Positions 43,162-51,869 are shown, counted from the first letter of the stretch. The stretch is DNA of 64,000 bases from Rhizobium sp. BK650 (GCF_014195325.1 NZ_JACIBK010000001.1:744001-808000); one strand, 5' to 3'. A program made the numbers and translations. Notes: generated by a model not told the origin, from the letters alone.

Positions 43162-43902
43162 TCAGGCGTTGGTGCCGCCATCGACGGTCAGGCTGGCGCC
43201 GGTGATGTAGCTGGCCTCCGGGCCGGCGACGAAGGCGACCATGGCGGCGATGTCATCGACGTGGCCGTAGCGCTTGAGTGCCGTATTGGCGATCTGCGGT
43301 TCGGCCCAGTCGCCGGCGGCGGGGTTCAGATCGGTATCGATCGGACCCGGCTGGACGTTGTTGACAGTGATGCCGCGCGATCCGACTTCACGGGCGAGGC
43401 CCTGCGTGAACATCTTCACCGCGCCTTTGGTCGCGGCATAGGCGACAAGGCCTGGCGTCATCATGCGTTCGCCGACGCAGGAGCCGATGGTGATGATGCG
43501 ACCGCCATCCGGCAGGTGCTTCAGGGCCGCCTGTGTGGCGATGAAGACGCCGCGCAGGTTGATGTCGATGACGCGGTCCATATCCTCGATCGTCGTTTCC
43601 TCGAAGGGCTTCGGAATGGCCGTGCCGGCATTGTTGACGAGGATATCGAGGCTGCCGAAAGCGGCGACGGTCTGCTCGACCGCAGCTATGACGGCCTTGG
43701 CGTCAGCCGCATCCGCCTGGATGGCGATTGCCTTGCCGCCGGCCTTTTCGATCTCGCCGACGACGGCTGCGGCGGCATCTGCGCCCTTGGTGTAGGTGAT
43801 GGCGACGCTGGCGCCTTCGGCTGCCAGTCGTTTTGCGATGCCGGCACCGATGCCGCGCGAGGCGCCGGTGACGAGGGCGGTCTTTCCATTGAGCTTGGTC
43901 AT
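43162..43902 (-). CDS. SDR-family oxidoreductase
   Basis: 246 residues. Cofactor loop TGASRGIGAGIAKRLAAEGA, NAG motif ILVNNAGTA and catalytic YAATKGAVKMFT; ends DGGTNA, as in FabG-like dehydrogenases of the quinone-reductase/glucose-dehydrogenase group. It is 45-50 per cent like its downstream neighbour by eye (same motifs, similar length), so the pair looks duplicated. AAGGAA precedes the ATG at 43902. Divergent from the LysR gene at 44.3 kb, which may control both. Confidence 0.88.
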   Translation of the reverse strand: MTKLNGKTALVTGASRGIGAGIAKRLAAEGASVAITYTKGADAAAAVVGEIEKAGGKAIAIQADAADAKAVIAAVEQTVAAFGSLDILVNNAGTAIPKPFEETTIEDMDRVIDINLRGVFIATQAALKHLPDGGRIITIGSCVGERMMTPGLVAYAATKGAVKMFTQGLAREVGSRGITVNNVQPGPIDTDLNPAAGDWAEPQIANTALKRYGHVDDIAAMVAFVAGPEASYITGASLTVDGGTNA

Positions 43903-44001
43903 TGTCTGTTTTCCTTGTGCTCTTGTTGAATTTCGGGCGCGGTTAAGGGTTCGCGGGCTTGGCCGCGTTGCGCTCATTTCGGGTTGACGTCGGTATCGGG
44001 T

Positions 44002-44109
44002 TTAGTCGGCGGTCATGCCCAGAGCGGCATGGCTGCGGCCGATGGCAAGGGTGGTTGCCCGGCCCGCGGCGGCATAGGCTGACGTGATGCGTATGACGAT
44101 TGCAGGCAT
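44002..44109 (-). CDS. Possible 35-residue peptide, unknown
   Basis: Starts MPAIVIRITSAYAAAGRATT and ends ALGMTAD. AAGGA lies about 10 bases before the ATG and the frame has high-GC codon use like real genes here, but the product has no recognised family and could be noise. Located upstream of the SDR pair on the same strand. Confidence 0.3.
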   Translation of the reverse strand: MPAIVIRITSAYAAAGRATTLAIGRSHAALGMTAD

Positions 44110-44183
44110 GGGGCTAATCCTTGACATCGCTTGTCCTACGGGGCGATCCCGTCGTTTTCTCCCTGTTTCCGAGAGTTCCCGTC

Positions 44184-44193
44184 GGGGGGGGGG
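44184..44193. repeat. Homopolymer of ten G
   Basis: A run of ten consecutive G in an otherwise mixed sequence, about 95 bases upstream of the LysR coding region. Such runs can slip in replication and in sequencing. Confidence 0.95.
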
Positions 44194-44287
44194 TCGCTTC
44201 CGTTGAGCAAAGATTTAGGCGCTGCTTGCCCATATGAAAAAGACTTTGTAAGTGTGATGGCATGCCTGAAAAGTATGGGGTGCTCAC

Positions 44288-45202
44288 ATCGAACTCCGAC
44301 ATCTTCGCTATTTCATCGCCGTCGCCGAGGAGGGCAGCCTGACTGTTGCCGCCGAGCGTCGGCTGCATACGGCGCAGCCGTCGCTCAGCCGGCAGATCCG
44401 CGATCTCGAACAGGAGATCGGTGTGGCGCTGTTGATGCGCAGCGCCCGCGGCGTGGAGCTGACAGAGGCGGGCAAGGTGTTTCTCGATCACGCGCGGCTG
44501 GCCGTCGCGCAGGTGGAGGCCGGGCGGGACGCGGCCCGGCGGGCAGCGCGGCCGGCCAAGCCCGGCTTTGCCGTCGGCTTCCTGAGCGGGCAGGAGGTCA
44601 ACTGGCTGACGGAGACCACGCGGCTTTTAGGGCCTGAACTGCGCAATATCGAGATGACGGTGTCGAGCGAGAATTCGCCTGATTTGGCGGACGGTCTTTC
44701 CAGCGGCCGTCTGGATGTGGCCTTCCTGCGGCACGAGCCTAATCATCCCGAACTCGACTACGTGACGGTGGCGACGGAGCATTTCGTCGTGCTGATGCCG
44801 AGCGACCATCGCCTTGCCCGCGAGCAAAGCATCGATGTGCGCGAGCTTGCCAAGGAGACCTTCATCGGTGGCTCCGACATTGCCGGGCCGATGCGCCGGG
44901 CGATCGAGGATTATCTGGCGGCGAGCGGCCTCAACATCGAGCCGGCGCATCGCGTCCATAATCTCACCATGGCCATGTCGCTGATCGCCTCGACGCGTGG
45001 CGTGGCGCTGCTGCCCGCCTATGCCGAAAACTTCCTGCCCTGGTCTGTGACCAGCCGGCCGCTGAGGGGCGAACCGCCGACCATCGATCTCGCCGTCGGC
45101 TATAACAGGTCGAACAGTTCGCCGACGCTTGCCTATTTCCTGTCCAGGCTGAAGCAGTTCGGCAAGGAGCAGGTGCAGGCGGCGAAAGGTGGCGTCCGCT
45201 GA
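44288..45202 (+). CDS. LysR-family transcriptional regulator lacking a canonical start codon
   Basis: The coding frame holds a full LysR protein: IELRHLRYFIAVAEEGSLTVAAERRLHT at the N-terminus with the HTH and SLSRQIRDLEQEIGVALLMR, then a ligand domain. Upstream the frame runs AAA GTA TGG GGT GCT CAC after a TGA at 44267, so no ATG, GTG or TTG exists before the ATC at 44288. The first in-frame ATG (44423) would delete the whole HTH. Possible explanations: ATC initiation, a single-base error, or a damaged gene. It is next to a ten-G run and divergent from an SDR pair. Confidence 0.75.
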   Translation: MELRHLRYFIAVAEEGSLTVAAERRLHTAQPSLSRQIRDLEQEIGVALLMRSARGVELTEAGKVFLDHARLAVAQVEAGRDAARRAARPAKPGFAVGFLSGQEVNWLTETTRLLGPELRNIEMTVSSENSPDLADGLSSGRLDVAFLRHEPNHPELDYVTVATEHFVVLMPSDHRLAREQSIDVRELAKETFIGGSDIAGPMRRAIEDYLAASGLNIEPAHRVHNLTMAMSLIASTRGVALLPAYAENFLPWSVTSRPLRGEPPTIDLAVGYNRSNSSPTLAYFLSRLKQFGKEQVQAAKGGVR

Positions 45203-45205
45203 GTT

Positions 45206-45952
45206 CTATTCCTTGACGGGCGCAAGTGCTGCGAGATGCCGCAAATCCTCATTCTCCTCCGGCACGTTCTCCGCCAGACGCGCGGCCGATATGACGGGCA
45301 GCCAGGCGAAGATCTTTTCGGAACTGATGTCACTGCCCTTGGCGTAGGTGACGACATAGGCTTCGGCAATCGAGGGCAGGGCGCGGCGCAGCAGCAGATA
45401 GGTGCGGCAGACATCGGCGGCCGGGCTGCCGCTGCAGGCGTCCAGCCAGTCGATGATCGTCGTGTCACTGCCGGCGCCGAGGATATTCCACGGGTGAAAA
45501 TCGAAATGGCAGAGGCGGTCGCCATCGGGCAGGGCCTGGAGATCGGCGAGCAGGCGGTCCCGCAGGGTGTGTTGCAGGTCTTTCGCTTGTCGGATGTGGA
45601 TTGACAGCCTTGCTTTCAGCGATGGCAGACCGGTGCCGGGTTCGCGGTGCAGGCGCTGGTGGAGCGCTGCCATCTCTTTGATGGCCGAGAGCGGCGGTTC
45701 CGGCAGCATCTCATCGGCAAGGCTCGTACCGGGCGCGCGATCCATCAGCAGTCCCCAGCGACCGTGATAATCGCCGACGACGTGGATTCTCGGCACGGGC
45801 AGCGAAAGCGCCTCGGCAACCGCCAGATTGGCGGCCTCGCGGAAGGCCGGGGCTTTCGGGCGGCCGGGCCGGTAGAGCTTGAGCGCCAGCGTGCCATGTT
45901 CGTAGACTTCAGCTTCCTTGCCGGCACCGAGCAGACGGCCGATTTCGGTCAT
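45206..45952 (-). CDS. Aminoglycoside phosphotransferase/choline kinase-family protein
   Basis: 248 residues. Kinase-like fold with GKEAEVYEHGTLALKLYR near 11-28, the Brenner motif HFDFHPWNILG (catalytic Asp and metal Asn) near 172-182, and TTIIDWLDACSG. The substrate group is unknown; this family includes choline, homoserine and antibiotic kinases. ATG at 45952 has GGGAG 8 bases upstream. It converges with the LysR gene. A long open frame overlapping the next gene antisense is an artefact. Confidence 0.88.
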   Translation of the reverse strand: MTEIGRLLGAGKEAEVYEHGTLALKLYRPGRPKAPAFREAANLAVAEALSLPVPRIHVVGDYHGRWGLLMDRAPGTSLADEMLPEPPLSAIKEMAALHQRLHREPGTGLPSLKARLSIHIRQAKDLQHTLRDRLLADLQALPDGDRLCHFDFHPWNILGAGSDTTIIDWLDACSGSPAADVCRTYLLLRRALPSIAEAYVVTYAKGSDISSEKIFAWLPVISAARLAENVPEENEDLRHLAALAPVKE

Positions 45953-46153
45953 GTCAGGCTCCCATTTCATCCCATGTCTTTCAGGCGATGTGGTGCGCAT
46001 TTCCGTGGCGGGAAGAGGGGCAGATGTTGCGATTGTTGCGGCTGCGGAGACACTGTGTCTGCGCCGGCAGGGTTTATCCCGCGCGCAAGCCGTGGATGAT
46101 GGCGGCGACATGAGGCTATTGCCGATATCCATGGCCGAGAAATTGGGGGTGTC

Positions 46154-46927
46154 ATGACCATCAACAACAAAGGCTGCGAAGCCATCGCCTGCCGCGGCGA
46201 GCAGATCCTGTCGCGCGAGCTGCTGCTGAGCGGCACCTTCGCCGACCTGTTGGCCGGGGAAGCGCCATCGCTCAAGCTTCTCAGCGACAAGGAGCGACAG
46301 GCCTCCCTCGCATCGATACTTGCCGAGCGGCCGGCGGGCGACGTCTGGATTTTTGCCTATGGTTCGCTGATCTGGAACCCGATCATCCTCAGCGTCGAAA
46401 GCAGGAAAGCCCGCATCGAGGGCTGGCGCCGGTCCTTTTGCCTTGCCACCGTTTCCGGGCGGGGTTCGCCTGACAATCCAGGTCTCGTGCTCGGCCTCGA
46501 TGCGGGCGGGGCTTGCAATGGTGTCGCGTTGCGGATTGCGGAAGAGGATATCCAGCACGAACTGGAGCTGTTGTGGCGGCGGGAGATGGTGGCCGAGGCC
46601 TATATTCCCCGCTGGGTCGATCTGCTGGATGAAGACGGTAGCCGCTTTGGAAGCGGCATCACGTTCACCATGAACCCGCTCGCAAATACCTATGCCGGCG
46701 GGCTTTCGAGGGAGGCGACCGTTCAGCGGCTTGCAACTGCTTCGGGCAGCATCGGCAGTTCGGCCGACTATCTGTTCCGCACGCGTGAAGGCTTGCGGGC
46801 GCTCGATATGTGGGATGAGTTTCTGGAAGAGCTCGCCATCGAGGTGGAGGAAGCGCAACGCCGGCTGCAGCCGATCCCTGCCGAGGAATCTCGATCCGTC
46901 ATTGTGCTGGAGGCCCCGCTGGAGTAG
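46154..46927 (+). CDS. chaC: Gamma-glutamylcyclotransferase of the ChaC family
   Basis: 257 residues. The conserved WIFAYGSLIWNP near 64-75 forms the 5-oxoproline-forming active site and VALRIAEEDIQHELELLWRREM contains the catalytic glutamate. ChaC degrades glutathione to 5-oxoproline and Cys-Gly. An extra N-terminal 60 residues (helical) is longer than E. coli ChaC. A standard promoter region upstream is short. Lies between two minus-strand genes. Confidence 0.88.
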   Translation: MTINNKGCEAIACRGEQILSRELLLSGTFADLLAGEAPSLKLLSDKERQASLASILAERPAGDVWIFAYGSLIWNPIILSVESRKARIEGWRRSFCLATVSGRGSPDNPGLVLGLDAGGACNGVALRIAEEDIQHELELLWRREMVAEAYIPRWVDLLDEDGSRFGSGITFTMNPLANTYAGGLSREATVQRLATASGSIGSSADYLFRTREGLRALDMWDEFLEELAIEVEEAQRRLQPIPAEESRSVIVLEAPLE

Positions 46928-46953
46928 CGGAGCCTTCGACGCTGGTTTGCCGA

Positions 46954-47985
46954 TCAGCCGGCGGCGCGTTCGGCGGGCGGACGGCGGCGCAGGCTCGCTA
47001 TCTTGATCGCCGGAGGCTGGTAATTGGCTTCCAGCGGGCCGGTTTCGGTGCCTGGCGGTACGATGGCGTCGATGGCGTCGAGCAGTTCGTCGCTAAGACG
47101 TACCTGCGTGCCGGCCAGGAGATCATCGAGCTGCTCCATGGTTCGCGGTCCGAGGATTGCCGACGTGACGCCCGGATGGGCGATGACGAAGGCAAGCGCC
47201 ATGTGGGTGAGCGAGATGCCGGCACCTTCGGCGAGCGGGATGAGCTGCTCGACGGCGTCGAGGCTGTTTTCGTTCGACATCTGCTTGGGGAAATAGGCGA
47301 CGCGGGTGCTGTCCGGCTGGGCGGCACCTCGGCGATAGCGGCCGGTCAGCATGCCCATGGCAAGCGGGCTCCAGACGAGCGCGCCCATGCCATAGCGTTC
47401 GAGCGTCGGCAGGACTTCGCGCTCGATGCCGCGATGCAGGATCGAATAGGGCGGCTGTTCGGTGCGGAAGCGGGCCAGCCCTCGCTTTTCGGCTACCCAT
47501 TGCGCCTCGATGATGTCGGAAACGGGGAAGGTGGAGGAGCCGATGGCGCGGATCTTGCCCGCGCGCATCAGGTCCGTGAGGGCCGAGAGCGTTTCCTCGA
47601 TATCGGTGTCGGGAGCGGGGCGGTGCATCTGGAAGAGATCGATATAATCGGTCTGCAGACGGCGCAGCGAATCTTCCACGGCGCGATAGATCCAGCGGCG
47701 CGAGCTACCCTGCTGGTTTGGATCCTGGCCCATCGGGATGAAGCATTTGGTTGCGAGCACGACATTGTCGCGCCGACCCTTCAGCGCCTTGCCGACGATC
47801 TCCTCGGATTCGCCGTGGCTGTACATGTCGGCGGTGTCGATGAAGTTAATGCCGGCGTCGAGCGCCTTGTGGATGATGCGGATGGAATCGTCGTGATCGG
47901 CATTGCCGATGGCCCCGAACATCATGGCGCCAAGGCAATAGGGGCTGACCTTGATGCCGGTGCGGCCAAGGGGACGGTATTGCAT
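46954..47985 (-). CDS. Aldo/keto reductase
   Basis: 343 residues, MQYRPLGRTGIKVSPYCLGAM at the start. Catalytic tetrad: Asp and Tyr in FIDTADMYSHGES, Lys in VLATKCF and His in LFQMHRPAP. Ends with a short Arg/Pro-rich tail. It belongs to the AKR group of the potassium-channel beta-like/YajO type. It is divergent from a TetR gene whose operators lie in the gap, so it is probably the regulated enzyme. Substrate unknown. Confidence 0.92.
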   Translation of the reverse strand: MQYRPLGRTGIKVSPYCLGAMMFGAIGNADHDDSIRIIHKALDAGINFIDTADMYSHGESEEIVGKALKGRRDNVVLATKCFIPMGQDPNQQGSSRRWIYRAVEDSLRRLQTDYIDLFQMHRPAPDTDIEETLSALTDLMRAGKIRAIGSSTFPVSDIIEAQWVAEKRGLARFRTEQPPYSILHRGIEREVLPTLERYGMGALVWSPLAMGMLTGRYRRGAAQPDSTRVAYFPKQMSNENSLDAVEQLIPLAEGAGISLTHMALAFVIAHPGVTSAILGPRTMEQLDDLLAGTQVRLSDELLDAIDAIVPPGTETGPLEANYQPPAIKIASLRRRPPAERAAG

Positions 47986-48088
47986 CTTCGTTTCCTTCGA
48001 ATTCTGAGCTGCCCCGCAAGGCAGATTTTTGAATCTGGTAAAAGTCCCGACAGCGGCCTTGCATCTGGCAAAGTCTCGCCGAACAGGG

Positions 48089-48094
48089 TATAAG
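48089..48094 (+). promoter_or_regulatory. Candidate -10 element of the TetR gene
   Basis: TATAAG, with TGGCAA at 48067-48072 (16-base spacing) as a plausible -35. The first TetR operator begins 9 bases after the -10, at the likely start of transcription. Confidence 0.4.
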
Positions 48095-48102
48095 AGCGCA
48101 TC

Positions 48103-48117
48103 CGGAACGTGGTTCCG
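48103..48117. promoter_or_regulatory. TetR operator 1
   Basis: CGGAACGTGGTTCCG: perfect 6-bp arms with a 3-base centre. It overlaps the region just after a TATAAG -10-like box at 48089-48094. Confidence 0.8.
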
Positions 48118-48122
48118 TTTAT

Positions 48123-48139
48123 ACGGAACTATGTTCCGT
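48123..48139. promoter_or_regulatory. TetR operator 2
   Basis: ACGGAACTATGTTCCGT: perfect 7-bp arms with a 3-base centre. Its centre is 21 bases from that of operator 1, two helical turns. It contains an ATG that is unlikely to be used as a start. Confidence 0.82.
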
Positions 48140-48157
48140 TTTGCAAGGGGTGTTGAT

Positions 48158-48778
48158 GTGACTGACGGGACGGACAGCCCGGGCGAGGCGCGTGAGGCTG
48201 ATGGCGGCCATGAAAGGCCTGTAAGAGCGGATGCGCGGCGCAACCTGGATTCGCTGCTGAAAGCCGCCTTGAATGTATTTGCCACCTCCGGCGTAGATGC
48301 GCCGGTACGCGAGATCGCGGAAAAGGCCGGTGTCGGCGTCGGCACGGTCTATCGCCATTTTCCGCAGCGCTCCGATCTCATCAAGGCGGTCATGCGCAAC
48401 GAAGTGGATGCCTGTGCCGATGCCGCGGTGACGTTTGCTGCAGAATATGAGCCGGGCGAGGCGCTGTCGCGCTGGATGCAGCGCTTTGCCGATTTCATCA
48501 TGGCCAAGCGCGGCCTTGCCGCGGCGCTCCATTCCGGCGATCCGGCCTATGAGGCCTTACCTGCTTATTTCGATCAGCACATGATCCCGGCCCTGCAGGG
48601 TCTGCTGGATAAAGCGGTTGCCGCGGGAGCTGTACGCGGCGATGTGGAGGCAAGCGAACTCATCCGGGCCGGCGCGCAGCTATCCAATCTCGGGCAGGGA
48701 GACGATCCGGCGACGACGCGGCGGATGATTGCGCTGCTGGTGGATGGGTTGCGATATCGGGCAGGCGTGAAGGGCTGA
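48158..48778 (+). CDS. TetR-family transcriptional repressor
   Basis: 206 residues. N-terminal HTH: LDSLLKAALNVFATSGVDAPVREIA and VGVGTVYRHFPQRSDLI, typical of TetR. The C-terminal ligand domain has no recognisable signature. GTG at 48158 is chosen for AAGGGG 7 bases upstream; the frame is open further, and an ATG at 48131 lies inside operator 2. It is divergent from the aldo/keto reductase and should control it and itself through the two operators. Confidence 0.92.
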   Translation: MTDGTDSPGEAREADGGHERPVRADARRNLDSLLKAALNVFATSGVDAPVREIAEKAGVGVGTVYRHFPQRSDLIKAVMRNEVDACADAAVTFAAEYEPGEALSRWMQRFADFIMAKRGLAAALHSGDPAYEALPAYFDQHMIPALQGLLDKAVAAGAVRGDVEASELIRAGAQLSNLGQGDDPATTRRMIALLVDGLRYRAGVKG

Positions 48779-48803
48779 GGGTCTTAATCTTCGCCTCCTG
48801 TCA

Positions 48804-49778
48804 TCAGGCTGCCGCGGTCTTTTCCTTCGGTTTCAGCAGAATAATCAGCAGCAATCCGGCGATGATGAGAGCCGCACCTTCGAGGTGATAGGTCTGCAGT
48901 TTTTCGCCGAGGATCAGATAGGCGAGCACGGCGATGAAGATCGTCTGGATGTAGAGGAGCACGCCGGCGCGGGCGGCACCCAGCGCCTCGATGCTGCGGT
49001 TGAAGAGATAATACATGAGCGCGCCGCCGGGAATCGCGACATAGGCGAGCGCGATCAGGCCGCTGGTATTCAGCGTCGTCCGTTCGTCGGCGGCGAGCTC
49101 GTAGAGGTAGAAGGGCAGGGCTGTCAGCGCGGCGGCGCCGAGCAGCAGGACGAGCAGGGCAAGCCGGTTCAGATCGAATTTTGCCCGGCGCAGCAGCACT
49201 GTGTAGAGGCTGAAGCAGAAGGCGCCGGCGACGATCCAGAGTTCGCCGGGGTTGAAGTCGAGCCGCAGAAGTGCGGCCGGGCTGCCTTTGACGATGATGA
49301 CGACGATGCCGAGGAAGGCGAGGATCGAGCCGGCGACTTGCCAGCGGCCCATCGGCTCTGCCAGCATCAGGCGGGCGAGGATCATGGTGATGATTGGGAT
49401 CAGCGCGATGATGATGCCGGCGGTGGTGGCATCGGCATGCTGGAGGCCGACAAAGATCAGGCCCTGGCAGACGGCGAGCCCCATGCCGCCGATGAAAAGC
49501 AATTCGAGGCCACGCCTCCGCACCAAGGCAAGCATCTCGCCGAAATGGTGATGCACGATGGGCAGCAGGATGGCGAAGGCGATCAGCACGCGCCAGAAAC
49601 AGAGCGCCCAGGGCGGCATTTCCGAGGAGACCCATTTGGCGGCGATGTAAACGCCGGCTGAGAGCAGCCAGCAGAGGACGCCGACGGAATAGGCTCCGGC
49701 AAGCGAACCGCCCACCGCCTTTTCCGCCCCGACAGTGTCGTCACGATGGACTGCCAAGACATGCATCGCCATCGGCAA
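48804..49778 (-). CDS. EamA-family (DMT) transporter
   Basis: About 324 residues with ten hydrophobic segments in two EamA repeats: FWRVLIAFAILLPIV, GMGLAVCQGLIFVGLQHADA, IPIITMILARLMLAEPMGRW in the first, and YVAIPGGALMYYLFNRSIEA and IFIAVLAYLILGEKL in the second. The family exports amino acids or other small metabolites; no substrate is inferable. The start could be 49778 or an in-frame ATG twelve bases later. Convergent with the TetR gene, 25 bases apart. Confidence 0.9.
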   Translation of the reverse strand: MPMAMHVLAVHRDDTVGAEKAVGGSLAGAYSVGVLCWLLSAGVYIAAKWVSSEMPPWALCFWRVLIAFAILLPIVHHHFGEMLALVRRRGLELLFIGGMGLAVCQGLIFVGLQHADATTAGIIIALIPIITMILARLMLAEPMGRWQVAGSILAFLGIVVIIVKGSPAALLRLDFNPGELWIVAGAFCFSLYTVLLRRAKFDLNRLALLVLLLGAAALTALPFYLYELAADERTTLNTSGLIALAYVAIPGGALMYYLFNRSIEALGAARAGVLLYIQTIFIAVLAYLILGEKLQTYHLEGAALIIAGLLLIILLKPKEKTAAA

Positions 49779-49844
49779 TTTATGCCACAGTTTTCCGTCG
49801 CCGCACAGATGAGAGGCATTGGCAATAAGCGGTAAGAGGCTGGC

Positions 49845-50345
49845 CTATCCTTCGACATCGAAGATGATGGCGAGCGCGCGGTTCTCGTCGATATCGTGAA
49901 GGCGGGCGAGATCCTGCACGGATTGATGCGCTTGCGCCTCGATGCCGCGTTTTCTCAGTTTCTCCAGCAGTTCGGCCTGTGACTGGCCGGTGACATCGGC
50001 TAGCGCCGAGAGCGGGGCGCCGACGAGCGCCAGCTCGATCGGGCGTTCCAGCTGCGGCCCGGTGATCTGGCCCCAGCTGAAGAAGGAAGCGGCGAGAATG
50101 ACGGCGAAAACCGCAACGCTGTAGCTGCCCCAGCGCGCCTTCAGATGTGACTGGAACGGCCTGATGTTGGCGACGATGTGACAGATGGCGCCGACCACGA
50201 AGAGCCAGGAAAACCACTGGTGAACGACGGTCATCAGGCCGCGCTCGCACTCGAAGAACATCAGGATGCCGGTGCCGGCCATCAGCAGGAAGGCGCCGGT
50301 TGTCAGCGGTGTCGCCCATGTGCGCACCGTCACTCTAGCGGCCAT
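49845..50345 (-). CDS. Small membrane protein, DUF4405-like/cytochrome b-like
   Basis: 166 residues with three hydrophobic segments: WATPLTTGAFLLMAGTGILMF, HQWFSWLFVVGAICHIVANI and SVAVFAVILAASFFSW, then a soluble tail. The second segment has two histidines 14 residues apart on one helix, the spacing of haem ligands in cytochrome b. The soluble tail ends DENRALAIIFDVEG. The ATG at 50345 lies within the last codons of the FAD monooxygenase, showing tight coupling. A redox role is plausible but not shown. Confidence 0.65.
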   Translation of the reverse strand: MAARVTVRTWATPLTTGAFLLMAGTGILMFFECERGLMTVVHQWFSWLFVVGAICHIVANIRPFQSHLKARWGSYSVAVFAVILAASFFSWGQITGPQLERPIELALVGAPLSALADVTGQSQAELLEKLRKRGIEAQAHQSVQDLARLHDIDENRALAIIFDVEG

Positions 50346-51855
50346 TGCCGTCACTCCCGATCTCAAGGCCGACAAAGGCGAGATAGGGTTCGAGAGACGG
50401 CAGTTCGTCGGCGGTCACGATGGCGCCTATGTAGCCATCGGGGCGCACCAGAACCCATTCGCCTGAGGACAGGCCGTAATGGGTTTTCAACTCAGCGCCG
50501 GTGTCGATAAGGTCGCCGCGCGGTCCTGTCCGGTGGATATGCAGTCCGGGCCGGGGTCGGGGGCCGTCACCGGCCTCGACCTCGTGGCCGATCAGCGTCC
50601 AGTGCGTTCCGCAAAACAGGTTGAAAAGCCTGATCTGCTGGCCGGCAGCACCTTGCATGATCGCATCCGGCGCCCGGTCGCCGGCGAGCGCGCCATTGTC
50701 ACGTGCGGGGTTTTCCATCGCGAGCCGAGATCCCGGATAGCAGAGGTCGAGCTGGTGCACCTCGCGCCCGCGGCGTATCAATCCGGCCTTGGCGGCTTCC
50801 AGAAGAGAAGTTGCAAGGCCGAGCATCTGTGCTGCGATCGGCCGGCGTTCGGCCTCGTAGGTGTCGAGCAGGTCATTCGGCGCGCCGGCAAGCACTGCGG
50901 CGAGTTTCCAGCCGAGATTATAGGCGTCCTGCACGCTCGTGTTGAGGCCTTGTCCGCCGGTCGGCGGATGCGTATGGGCGGCGTCGCCGGCGAGGAATAC
51001 ACGGCCGACGCGGTAACGATCGGCAAGCCGCGCATTCATGTGAAATGCCGAAGCCCAGGAAACGGCGGTGACGACGAGATCGGACCTGCCGCTTCTGTCG
51101 GCAAGGATGGCGGAGAGGCCTGCCGCGCTGAGATCGACATCGCCGTCAAGCGCAATCGGCCCCTGGACCTGGAACATGCCGGTTCCCGCCAGTGGGCAGA
51201 TCGAAATCTGGCGTGCCATGTCGCCTTCGCCGAAACGATGCCAAAAATCGCGGGACAGGCCTTCGATCTCGACATCGGCGACGAGCGCCCGGACGCCAAG
51301 CGTCTTTCCAGGAAAATCGATGGCGAGCGTGTGGCGGACAAAGCTTCTGCCGCCGTCGGCCCCCACAAGATAGCGGAAGCGCTCGACGACTTCCTGCGCC
51401 GGGCCTGCCATCCGGGCGGTAACGCCGTCCTCGTCCTGTTCGAAGGCGACGAGTTTCACGCCGTAGTCGACCTGATGGCCGAGTTCCTGCAGGCGCTCAC
51501 GCAGCACCCGTTCGGTCAAGAACTGCGGGACGAGAAGGGGGATCTGATAGGGCTCGGCATCGGTGGGAGCGGGAAGTGTCATGACATCGGACACGTCTTC
51601 GCTTCCATCCTCCCGATATTCGCACTGCGGCGGGTAGGTGCCGCCCGCCGCAACGATCCTGTCGATGACGCCGAGGTCTTCGAAGACTTCCTGCGTTCTC
51701 GGCTGGATGCCCTTTCCGCGCGAGCCGCAGAAGGGGTCCTGCATCTGCTCGATGATGCGGAAAGGGATGGCGCGTCTTGCAAGCTCGATCGCCAGGGTCA
51801 GTCCCGCGGCGCCGGCACCGCAAATCAGTACGTCGGCAGAGATTTTCTGTGACAT
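50335..51855 (-). CDS. FAD-dependent aromatic monooxygenase (PheA/TfdB/UbiH-like)
   Basis: 506 residues. FAD-binding GCGAAGLTLAIELARR-like loop (ADVLICGAGAAGLTLA) at about 6-22, the DG motif (YLVGADGGRSFVR) near 150-162, and the second FAD motif GRVFLAGDAAHTHPPTGGQG near 275-294. The C-terminal thioredoxin-like domain of phenol hydroxylase-type proteins is present in short form (DLIDTGAEL). ATG at 51855 has GGAG close upstream. It is divergent from a MarR gene, which should control it. Phenolic or aromatic substrates are typical. Confidence 0.9.
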   Translation of the reverse strand: MSQKISADVLICGAGAAGLTLAIELARRAIPFRIIEQMQDPFCGSRGKGIQPRTQEVFEDLGVIDRIVAAGGTYPPQCEYREDGSEDVSDVMTLPAPTDAEPYQIPLLVPQFLTERVLRERLQELGHQVDYGVKLVAFEQDEDGVTARMAGPAQEVVERFRYLVGADGGRSFVRHTLAIDFPGKTLGVRALVADVEIEGLSRDFWHRFGEGDMARQISICPLAGTGMFQVQGPIALDGDVDLSAAGLSAILADRSGRSDLVVTAVSWASAFHMNARLADRYRVGRVFLAGDAAHTHPPTGGQGLNTSVQDAYNLGWKLAAVLAGAPNDLLDTYEAERRPIAAQMLGLATSLLEAAKAGLIRRGREVHQLDLCYPGSRLAMENPARDNGALAGDRAPDAIMQGAAGQQIRLFNLFCGTHWTLIGHEVEAGDGPRPRPGLHIHRTGPRGDLIDTGAELKTHYGLSSGEWVLVRPDGYIGAIVTADELPSLEPYLAFVGLEIGSDGNGR

Positions 51856-51869
51856 GACAGCTCCAATGT

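Larger units (their letters stand above)
43903..44287. promoter_or_regulatory. Divergent region SDR pair / LysR gene
   Basis: 385 bases holding a 35-codon open frame on the minus strand, a run of ten G at 44184-44193, and the region in which the LysR start should be. No clear promoter was identified. Confidence 0.5.

Noticed and set aside
45953..46858. N-terminal extension of the kinase-like gene through the ChaC gene
   Set aside because: The extension is antisense to ChaC and lacks family features; a good ribosome site precedes the ATG at 45952.
50479..51852. 457-codon open frame on the plus strand
   Set aside because: Antisense to the FAD monooxygenase with its clear FAD motifs.
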